DNA of 64,000 nucleotides. It comes from Zoogloea sp. Its GTDB lineage: Bacteria; Pseudomonadota; Gammaproteobacteria; Burkholderiales; Rhodocyclaceae. The notes beneath the pieces are model-generated. The model saw only the letters and a program-made list of their open reading frames with translations. It did no database searches and was not told where the DNA came from. Below, one piece after another: positions 56,781 to 64,000 of the stretch (positions within the stretch are counted from its first letter, which is position 1; the number at the start of each line of letters is the position of its first letter). The DNA lies in NCBI GenBank assembly GCA_023150095.1, contig JAKLLO010000004.1, positions 18,907-82,906 on the forward strand, in the 5' to 3' direction. Position numbers and translations under genes: made by a program.

Positions 56781-56877
56781 ATCTGCCCGTTCTGGGCGCT
56801 GGGCCTGGCTCCAGGTCCTCAAGCTTTGCCGTTTGGGTTCGCTAATCCTGCATGGTGCTCATGAACAGGTAAGCGAG

Positions 56878-57690
56878 ATGGCAAGCGACTCACGTTTTCA
56901 GAATCTGCGGGCTTTGCTGGTGGAGCCTTCCGCCGTGCAGGCCCGGATCATCCGCGCCGAGTGCGACGAGATCGGGCTGCATCAGGTGGAGATTGTCGGC
57001 ACGGTAGCCGATGCCCTTGATGCCATGCTGCGCAGCGCGCCGGATCTGACCTTGTCGGCGCTGTATCTGCCCGACGGCACTGGCACCGAGTTGGTTAAGG
57101 CGATGCGTGCCGAAGGCCGGCTGGCCGAGGTGCCGTTTCTGCTGATTTCCAGTGAAACCCGGCCCCAGGCCCTTGAGCCGGTGCGTCAGTCCGGCGCCTG
57201 CGGCATACTCCCTAAGCCTTTCACTGCCGCCCAGCTATCCCGGGCGATCAGCCGTACCCTGGATTTGCTCGGCACCAGTAGCGCACTGGAGAACGAGTTC
57301 GATCTGGAGTCGATCCGGGTGCTACTGGTGGATGACAGCCCCAATGCCCGGCGCTTCATCCGCCGGGTGCTGGAGAACCTGGGGCTGCGCAACTTCATCG
57401 AGGCCAGCAATGGCCGGGAGGCGGCAACGCTGCTGGCCGACACGATGGTGGATCTGATCGTGACCGACTACAACATGCCGGAGATGGACGGCCGGGAGTT
57501 TGTGGAGTACGTGCGCACCCGCAGCTGGCAGCAGGAGGTGCCCATCCTGATGGTCACCAGCGAATCCAGCGAAAGCCGTCTGGCGGCGGTGCAGGAAGCG
57601 GGCGTGTCGGGCATCTGTGACAAGCCCTTCGAGCCGGCGCTGCTGCAGCAACTGCTGGCCGGCATGCTGGGCCCTACCGACGCTGCGTAA
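56878..57690 (+). CDS. Response regulator with two receiver domains, first degenerate
   Basis: REC2: IRVLLVDDSPNARRFIRRVLENLG...LIVTDYNMPEMDGREF...DKPFEP; REC1: LRALLVEPSAVQARIIRAE...LTLSALYLPDGTG...PKPF. Confidence 0.88.
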   Translation: MASDSRFQNLRALLVEPSAVQARIIRAECDEIGLHQVEIVGTVADALDAMLRSAPDLTLSALYLPDGTGTELVKAMRAEGRLAEVPFLLISSETRPQALEPVRQSGACGILPKPFTAAQLSRAISRTLDLLGTSSALENEFDLESIRVLLVDDSPNARRFIRRVLENLGLRNFIEASNGREAATLLADTMVDLIVTDYNMPEMDGREFVEYVRTRSWQQEVPILMVTSESSESRLAAVQEAGVSGICDKPFEPALLQQLLAGMLGPTDAA

Positions 57691-57705
57691 GCGCCACCGT
57701 GGCCC

Positions 57706-57727
57706 GGCCTGAGCCCGGGCTCAGGCC
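57706..57727. terminator. Perfect 22-bp palindrome between convergent genes, possible bidirectional terminator
   Basis: GGCCTGAGCCCGGGCTCAGGCC overlapping the mfd stop codon. Confidence 0.4.
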
Positions 57728-60700
57728 TTCACCGCCTCCAGCAGCTCCTTCACTGCCGTCACCCGCATCTTCAGATCCGGGGTGGCGAGCTTGCGCACCA
57801 GCTTGTCGGGGCCGGACATCTTCACGCTGCGGTCCTTCTGGATGAGCATGATCACCTTCACCGGGTCGATGGGGGCGTTCTGGCCGAACTGGATGCTGAT
57901 CTGGCTCTCGGACGCGTCCATCTTGGCCACGCCGTAGGGCTTGACCAGCATGCGCAGGCGGTGGGTTTCGAGCAGGGTGCGGGTCTGGGCCGGCATTTCG
58001 CCGAAGCGGTCGATGAGCTCTTCCTGCAGAGCCTGAAGATCGTCCTCGCTCTCGCAGTTGGCCAGGCGTTTGTAGAGGGTCAGGCGCTCCTGCACGTCGC
58101 TGCAGTAGTCGTTGGGGAGCAGGGCGGGAGCGTGGAGGTTGATCTCGGAGACGACCTCCAGGGGCTGGCTGAGGTCGGGCTCCTTGCCTTGCTGCAGGTC
58201 GCGCACGGCGCGCTTGAGCATCTCGGTGTAGAGGCTCACCCCCACCTGCTGGATCTCGCCGGACTGGTTCTCGCCGAGCACCTCGCCGGCGCCGCGGATC
58301 TCCAGATCCTGCATGGCCAGGTAGAAGCCGGAGCCCAGCTCTTCCATCATGGTGATGGCCTCAAGGCGCTTCTGGGCCTGGGCGGTGGGTTTGGCATGGG
58401 CGTCGGTGAGCAGGTAGGCGTAGGCCTGGTGGTGCGACCGGCCGACGCGGCCGCGCAGCTGGTGGAGCTGGGCGAGGCCGAAGCGATCCGCCCGGTTGAT
58501 GATGATGGTGTTGGCCGTGGGGATGTTGATGCCGGTCTCAATGATGGTCGTGCACAGCAGCAGGTTGGCCTTTTGAGTGGTGAAGTCGCGCATCACCCGC
58601 TCCAGTTCCCGCTCGGGCAGCTGGCCGTGGCCGATGACGATGCGTGCTTCGGGCAGCAGCTCCTCCAGGGATTCGCGCACGTTCTCGATGGTCTCGACCT
58701 CGTTGTGCAGGAAGTACACCTGCCCGCCGCGCTTGAACTCGCGGATCACCGCCTCGCGGATGATGCCCTTGCTGTGGCGCTGCACGAAGGTCTTGATGGC
58801 CAGGCGCTTCTGCGGCGCGGTGGCGATCACCGAGAACTCGCGCAGGCCTTCCAGGGCCAGGCCGAGGGTGCGCGGGATGGGGGTGGCGGTGAGGGTGAGG
58901 ATGTCCACCTCGCTGCGCAAGGCTTTAAGGGCTTCCTTCTGGCGCACGCCAAAGCGGTGCTCCTCGTCGATGATGACCAGGCCCAGGCGCTTGAAGGTGA
59001 CGTCCTTCTGCAGCAGCCGGTGGGTGCCGATGAGGATGTCCACCTTGCCCTCGCCGAGCTGCTGGATGGCCTCGGCCTGCTCCTTGGCGCTCTTGAAGCG
59101 GGACAGCTCGGCCACCTTGATGGGCCAGTCGGCAAAGCGGTCGGCGAAGGTTTGATAGTGCTGTTCGGCCAGCAGGGTGGTGGGGCACAGCACCACCACC
59201 TGCTTGCCGTCGGCCACGGCGATGAAGGCGGCGCGCAGGGCTACTTCGGTCTTGCCGAAGCCCACGTCGCCGCACACCAGGCGGTCCATGGGCTTGCCGG
59301 ACTTCATGTCGGCCACCACGGCGTCGATGGCGGCCATCTGGTCGGGGGTTTCCTCAAAGCCAAAGCCGTCGGCGAAGGCTTCCAGGTCGTGCTGCTTGAA
59401 GTCGAACTGGTGGCCCTTGCGGGCGGCGCGCTGGGCATACAGGGCCAGCAGCTCGGCGGCGGTGTCGCGCACCTGCTGGGCGGCCTTCTTCTTGGCCTTC
59501 TCCCACTGGCCGGAGCCCAGGGTGTGCAGATGCACGGCCTCCGGGTCGGCGCCGGCGTAGCGGGTGATGACGTGGAGCTGGGAGACGGGCACGTAGAGCT
59601 TGTCGCCGTTGGCGTACTCCAGGTGCAGGAACTCGGTGTCACCCTCGCCCAGGTCCATGTGCACCAGGCCCATGTAGCGGCCGATGCCGTGGCTGGAGTG
59701 CACCACCGGGTCGCCCGTCTTGAGCTCCGACAGATCGCGCAGCCAGCCTTCCATGGTGGCGGCCTTGCGGCTGTCGCGGCGGGTGCGGGTACGGGCGGTG
59801 GCGGCGTAGAGCTCGGACTCGGTGACCACGGCGAAGCCGGCCTCGGGCAGCACGAAGCCGGCAGCCAGGGGGCCGCTACCCAGGGCCAGGCGCGCATCAC
59901 CGGCCAGGAAGGCGCCGAAATCGGCGTTGGCGGCGGGTTTCAGGGCGTACTCGGCGAAGTATTCGGCGATGGTCTGCTGGCGCCCGGCCGATTCTGCCAG
60001 CACCAGCACCCTGCCGGAAAACCCGCTGCAGAAGGCCTTGAAACGGTGCAGCGGATCGCTGGCCTTGCGTTCGACGGCGATGTCGGGAAGGGGCTCGACC
60101 GGGCCGCCCAGGGGCGAGACGGGCAGGCTCAGGCGGATGCGCTCCTTGAGGGCGACGAAGAAGGCTTCCTCCGAGAGGAAGAGCTGCTCCGGCGGCAGGA
60201 TGGGCCGGGTCTTGTCGCCACCCAGAAGCTGGTGGCGGCTGCGGGCATCCTTCCAGAAGGCTTCGATGGCACCCGGAACGTCGCGGTGCAGCAGGATCGG
60301 GGCGCTGTCGGGGAGGTAGTCGAAGAGGGTGGCCGTCTCGTCGAAGAACAGGGGCAGGTAGTACTCGATGCCCGCCGGGGCGATGCCGTTGGAGACATCC
60401 TTGTACACCATGCAGCGGGAAGGGTCGCCCTCGAAGGTCTCCCGGAAACGGCCGCGGAAGCGGGTGCGCCCGGCTTCGTCCATGGGGAATTCCCGCGCCG
60501 GCAGCAGGCGCACTTCCTTTACCGGAAAGACGGTGCGCTGGGTGTCGGGGTCGAAGGTCTTGATGCTCTCCACTTCTTCGTCGAAGAGGTCGATGCGGTA
60601 GGGCAGGGCGGCGCCCATGGGGTAGAGATCCACCAGCCCGCCACGCACGCTGTATTCGCCCGGCGACATGACCTGGGTGACGTGGGCATAGCCGGCCACG

Positions 60701-61164
60701 GTCATCTGCATGCGCAGGCGGTCCACGTCGAGCTTTTCGCCCTGCTTGAGGAAGAAGGTGTAGGCCGCCAGGAAAGCCGGCGGGGCCAGCCGGTAGAGCG
60801 CCGTGGAGGCGGGCACCAGGGCGATGTCGGCCTCACCACGGCTGATGGCGTAGAGCGATGAAAGCCGCTCGGAGATCAGGTCCTGGTGGGGCGAGAAGCT
60901 GTCGTAGGGCAGAGTCTCCCAGTCAGGCAGCAGGTGGGTGCGCAGGCCGGGGGCCAGCCAGGCGATCTCGTCGGAGAGGCGTTGGGCGTCGATGGGGTTG
61001 GCGGTGACCACCACCAGCATGCGCTTTCCGCCGGCCAGCCGGGCAATCGCCAGGGCGTCGCCTGACCCGGCGACGGGTGGCAGGTCGAGGCGCTGGCCGG
61101 GCTTGGCCTGGGCGAAGGCGTCAAGGGCGGGAAGAAGGGCTTGAAAGGGGCTGGAGGCGGTCAT
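57721..61164 (-). CDS. mfd: Transcription-repair coupling factor
   Basis: UvrB-interaction, RID and helicase motifs: DRLVCGDVGFGKTEVALRAAFIA, DEEHRFGVRQKE, QLHQLRGRVGRSHHQAYAYLL. Confidence 0.97.
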   Translation of the reverse strand: MTASSPFQALLPALDAFAQAKPGQRLDLPPVAGSGDALAIARLAGGKRMLVVVTANPIDAQRLSDEIAWLAPGLRTHLLPDWETLPYDSFSPHQDLISERLSSLYAISRGEADIALVPASTALYRLAPPAFLAAYTFFLKQGEKLDVDRLRMQMTVAGYAHVTQVMSPGEYSVRGGLVDLYPMGAALPYRIDLFDEEVESIKTFDPDTQRTVFPVKEVRLLPAREFPMDEAGRTRFRGRFRETFEGDPSRCMVYKDVSNGIAPAGIEYYLPLFFDETATLFDYLPDSAPILLHRDVPGAIEAFWKDARSRHQLLGGDKTRPILPPEQLFLSEEAFFVALKERIRLSLPVSPLGGPVEPLPDIAVERKASDPLHRFKAFCSGFSGRVLVLAESAGRQQTIAEYFAEYALKPAANADFGAFLAGDARLALGSGPLAAGFVLPEAGFAVVTESELYAATARTRTRRDSRKAATMEGWLRDLSELKTGDPVVHSSHGIGRYMGLVHMDLGEGDTEFLHLEYANGDKLYVPVSQLHVITRYAGADPEAVHLHTLGSGQWEKAKKKAAQQVRDTAAELLALYAQRAARKGHQFDFKQHDLEAFADGFGFEETPDQMAAIDAVVADMKSGKPMDRLVCGDVGFGKTEVALRAAFIAVADGKQVVVLCPTTLLAEQHYQTFADRFADWPIKVAELSRFKSAKEQAEAIQQLGEGKVDILIGTHRLLQKDVTFKRLGLVIIDEEHRFGVRQKEALKALRSEVDILTLTATPIPRTLGLALEGLREFSVIATAPQKRLAIKTFVQRHSKGIIREAVIREFKRGGQVYFLHNEVETIENVRESLEELLPEARIVIGHGQLPERELERVMRDFTTQKANLLLCTTIIETGINIPTANTIIINRADRFGLAQLHQLRGRVGRSHHQAYAYLLTDAHAKPTAQAQKRLEAITMMEELGSGFYLAMQDLEIRGAGEVLGENQSGEIQQVGVSLYTEMLKRAVRDLQQGKEPDLSQPLEVVSEINLHAPALLPNDYCSDVQERLTLYKRLANCESEDDLQALQEELIDRFGEMPAQTRTLLETHRLRMLVKPYGVAKMDASESQISIQFGQNAPIDPVKVIMLIQKDRSVKMSGPDKLVRKLATPDLKMRVTAVKELLEAVKA

Positions 61165-61213
61165 GCGCGGGCGTGCTGCGGGAGAAACAAGGGGCGGATT
61201 ATAGGCGTCCGGC

Positions 61214-61981
61214 TCAGGCCCGGGCGACCTGGAAGGTGTCCACGACGCGGCCACTTTCGACGCCTACCGGGCTCCAGGTGGATTCGACCACGTGGGTCCA
61301 GCCGTAGCGGTCGCGGCGGATCACGGTGGAGCAGCGGGTGCCGTAGCCCGGTGCCCGGATGAAGGCGCTGGAAAGCATCCGCTCCCAGGCCAGGCTCACC
61401 CCGGTGCGGGGCAGTTCGGCATCGGCCGCGGGGCGGTCATCACGCAGGAGTTCGGCCAGGGGGGTGTCGTCGGGCAGGGCACGCAGGGCACGGGCGAGGC
61501 GTGACTTGCCCGCCAGTACCTTCGGCCATGGCGTGTCGAGGAGGTGGTTGGACAGGGCGTATAGGCCGGGCTCGAGATGCCGGGCGCTGCCGGTTTCGCT
61601 TTCGTAGATGCCGAGGCTGTCCCCGTCGCTGAGCAGCAGGTTGAAGCCGTTGTAGCGCGGGCCTTCCGCCGTCAGGCGGGCCAGGGCGGCATCGGTGGAC
61701 TCGGTGCCCGCCAGAAAATCGGCTACCAGGGCGCCCCGCGAGGGGGCATCCGGACGCTGGCGGGCCGGGTCGCGGAAATTGGTGAGGCCGGCAAAGCGGC
61801 CATTGCGGCTCAGGCCGAGCCAGGTGCCGCCCGCCTCCAGATCACGGCCGGCGAAGACGCCCGGCCGATCTGCCCACCAGCCGGCTTCTGCCGTGGCGCG
61901 GGCGAAGAACTCGTCCCGGTTGGCAGCCACGACCAGCGGGTAATCCGGATGGGCGCGCCAAGCGAGCAGGATCAGGCACAT
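61214..61981 (-). CDS. NRDE (TANGO2-like) family protein
   Basis: MCLILLAWRAHPDYPLVVAANRDEFFARATAEAGWW. Confidence 0.93.
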   Translation of the reverse strand: MCLILLAWRAHPDYPLVVAANRDEFFARATAEAGWWADRPGVFAGRDLEAGGTWLGLSRNGRFAGLTNFRDPARQRPDAPSRGALVADFLAGTESTDAALARLTAEGPRYNGFNLLLSDGDSLGIYESETGSARHLEPGLYALSNHLLDTPWPKVLAGKSRLARALRALPDDTPLAELLRDDRPAADAELPRTGVSLAWERMLSSAFIRAPGYGTRCSTVIRRDRYGWTHVVESTWSPVGVESGRVVDTFQVARA

Positions 61982-62262
61982 GCGACGAAGCGTTCGGTGT
62001 GGCGACGTCCACCGTCTTCAAGAAAGCGCATCAGGCCGTGGCGCTCAATGGCCTGCTCCAGTGCGGCGTCGAAGGCGGGGGCATCCAGCACGTTCTCGTA
62101 GATCTCCATCCAGGTCCAGGGGTCGTCGGCCTTGCGCAGGAAGCGTCCTGCGATGCCTGTCGATGCCTGGATTTCGGCCTGGAGGTTATACAAGCCCCGG
62201 GCCAGATCGGCCTCCATGCCGATCCGGACCGGGTAGTAGATGAAGTAGTGGGAGGGGCTCAA
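61972..62262 (-). CDS. DUF4936 family protein
   Basis: MSPSHYFIYYPVRIGMEADLARGLYNLQAEIQASTGIAGRFLRKADDPWTWMEIYENV. Confidence 0.8.
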   Translation of the reverse strand: MSPSHYFIYYPVRIGMEADLARGLYNLQAEIQASTGIAGRFLRKADDPWTWMEIYENVLDAPAFDAALEQAIERHGLMRFLEDGGRRHTERFVACA

Positions 62263-62274
62263 GGTTGGGTGTGC

Positions 62275-63306
62275 TCAGGCGAGGGCGTAGGGCAGGGGGA
62301 GAAAGCTCACCGCAGGGCCGCCGGTGCTGCCGAGATGCACTTCGGTGGATTCGGCGCTGGATGTCTGCAGGACCACGAGAGCATCGAAACCGCCGGCCGG
62401 CGCGGGCGCCGCGATGACCACCTTGCCGGCCGACTGCTCACCGAACTCGGGGGAGAACACGTCGGTGCCGGCAACCGGCAGTTCGGTGGCATCCGTATGC
62501 ACGCGGAACATGCGCTTCTTGAGCTTGCCCAGATAATGGGTGCGGGCCACGATCTCCTGGCCGGGGTAGCAGCCCTTGTTGAAGCTGACACCGCCGATCA
62601 GATCGAAGTTGAGCATCTGGGCGACAAACTCTTCCTGCACCGGCAGGGTGACGGTGGGCAGGCCCTGGCTGATGTCCAGCCAGTGCCAGGCTGCCGTGCC
62701 GGCCGGCGCAGCGCCTGCAGCCACGAACTTGCCCCACAGGGCCACGGCTTCGGAGATCGGTGCCGAGATCAGGAAGCGGGCGCCATCCAGGCGCACCACC
62801 GTTGCCACGCCGGAGGCCGTTGCCCGGGGGGCGCCCGGAATGTGCAGCCCGGCAGCCTCAAGGGCGGCGCCGGCCTGGGGGCCGGCAAGGCCGATCAGGA
62901 CGCTGTCGCCGCTGTCGTCCATCAGGCGGACCTTGGAGCGCAGCACGTACATGGACAGCTTCTTGAGCATGGCCGCGTGGATGTCGGCGGACAGCGTCAG
63001 CAGGTAATCGCCTGCCTCGCGCCACAGCACGATGCTGGCCAGCATGCGCCCCTTGGGGCTGTTGAAGCTGGTCAGCTGGGCCTCGTTGGAGCCGAGCTTC
63101 TTCACGTCGTTGGAGAACAGGTTGTGCAGGAAGACGCTGGCGTCTTCACCGGTGGCGCGGATCGCACCGAGGTGCACGAGAGGAACCAGCACGGTTCCCT
63201 GGGCCGCGAGCGTCACATCCTGCCGCTCGTCGTCATTGAACTTGACGGAGTTGTCCAAAAACTTCGCGCCGTTGGCGCCGAGATGGGATTGCCAAGTTGC
63301 ATTCAT
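62275..63306 (-). CDS. ygfZ: Folate-binding tRNA-modifying protein YgfZ
   Basis: FSNDVKKLGSNEAQLTSFNSPKGRMLAS; signature KGCYPGQEIVARTHYLGKLKKRMF. Confidence 0.93.
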   Translation of the reverse strand: MNATWQSHLGANGAKFLDNSVKFNDDERQDVTLAAQGTVLVPLVHLGAIRATGEDASVFLHNLFSNDVKKLGSNEAQLTSFNSPKGRMLASIVLWREAGDYLLTLSADIHAAMLKKLSMYVLRSKVRLMDDSGDSVLIGLAGPQAGAALEAAGLHIPGAPRATASGVATVVRLDGARFLISAPISEAVALWGKFVAAGAAPAGTAAWHWLDISQGLPTVTLPVQEEFVAQMLNFDLIGGVSFNKGCYPGQEIVARTHYLGKLKKRMFRVHTDATELPVAGTDVFSPEFGEQSAGKVVIAAPAPAGGFDALVVLQTSSAESTEVHLGSTGGPAVSFLPLPYALA

Positions 63307-63476
63307 CAGTCGTGTCCTGTCGCAAAAACGAGTCTTGAAGCGGTTTGCGCTATTATAGGGCGTTGCCGCGCGGGGGCTGGCCAATCAATTGAAGCAAGAA
63401 TCAAGCCCCTGGTTTTTGCCGGATCTTCCTCCTTTCTTCACCTCTTTCGTTCCTCCCGAAAGCGCCAAGTTCCCCG

Positions 63477-64000
63477 ATGAAGCGCCTGTTTTTTCGTGTT
63501 TTTGTTGTTGCGCTGATGGGCGTCCTTGCTGCAGTCGCCGGCCTTGTGTGGTTTGCCCTCAGTCCGGTGGGTTTGCGACAAAGTCCGCTGGATTTCACCA
63601 TCGAGCCTGGCTCCGGCATGCGTCAGGTGGCGCGCCAGCTCACGGAAGCCGGTATCGACACCTGGCCCCCGGCACTGGTGTTCCTCGCAAGGGTGACGCG
63701 CCAGGCCAACGGGATCAAGGCCGGAAGCTATGAGGTCGAGGCCGGGGTCACACCGCTGGCCTTGCTCAACATGCTGACCCGTGGTGATGTCAGTCAGGCC
63801 GAGCTGGCCCTCATCGAGGGCTGGAACTTCCGTCAGTTCCGTGCGGCCCTGGATCGCCACCCGGATCTGCGCCATGACAGCGCAGGCCTGTCCGATGGCG
63901 AGCTGCTGGCGCGCATCGGCGCCGACGCATCCCACCCTGAAGGTCAGTTCTTTCCCGACACCTATCTGTTCTCCCGCCGCAGCAGTGATCTGGAGGTGTT
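63477..64000 (+). CDS. mltG: Endolytic transglycosylase MltG, 3' part outside window
   Basis: MKRLFFRVFVVALMGVLAAVAGLVWFALSPVGL...FTIEPGSGMRQVARQLTEAGI...IKAGSYEVEAGVTPLALLNMLTRGDV...EGQFFPDTYLFSR. Confidence 0.93.
   Translation, partial: MKRLFFRVFVVALMGVLAAVAGLVWFALSPVGLRQSPLDFTIEPGSGMRQVARQLTEAGIDTWPPALVFLARVTRQANGIKAGSYEVEAGVTPLALLNMLTRGDVSQAELALIEGWNFRQFRAALDRHPDLRHDSAGLSDGELLARIGADASHPEGQFFPDTYLFSRRSSDLEV

Noticed and set aside
57706-57727. 22-bp perfect palindrome as a protein-binding operator
   Set aside because: Position between convergent genes and over the mfd stop fits a bidirectional termination hairpin better
57961-60861. 966-aa plus-strand ORF opposite mfd
   Set aside because: Antisense GC-bias artefact; mfd on the minus strand is unambiguous

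Overview
High-GC window, probably from a betaproteobacterium (Rhodocyclales-like by gene content; this is inference). Left to right it contains: (1) a Baeyer-Villiger monooxygenase / SDR / MetX-like hydrolase cluster with an AraC regulator and a Phenol_MetA-type protein; (2) a Wolinella-type fumarate reductase/SQR operon (frdC-frdA-extra 2Fe-2S protein-frdB); (3) a minus-strand run ThiF/E1-like - nitroreductase - CDF transporter - patatin-TIR fusion, divergent from an exosortase-associated N-acyl amino acid synthase-like acyltransferase; (4) a complete Mrp antiporter operon (A-G); (5) a six-subunit toluene/alkene monooxygenase operon with a TodS/TodT-like two-component system and a plausible TodT/StyR box; (6) a phasin, an oxidoreductase, and a 13-unit 21-bp array of short palindromes; (7) an asparaginase, a Kef-type antiporter and a PEP-CTERM remnant; (8) a sulfate assimilation cluster (cysB, tauE/safE, cysI, DUF934, cysH, cysD, cysN); (9) a decayed IS66 element interrupted by an IS3-family element, with associated internal deletion and a 122-bp tandem duplication; (10) a Fur-box-preceded ECF sigma / FecR / TonB receptor / M16 protease / DUF1566-MauG operon; (11) housekeeping genes (mfd, NRDE, DUF4936, ygfZ, mltG). 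The strongest candidates for undescribed biology are the TonB receptor-M16 protease-DUF1566/diheme peroxidase operon, the patatin-TIR fusion and its operon, and the 21-bp palindromic array. All calls come from reading the sequence and supplied ORFs; no database search was run.
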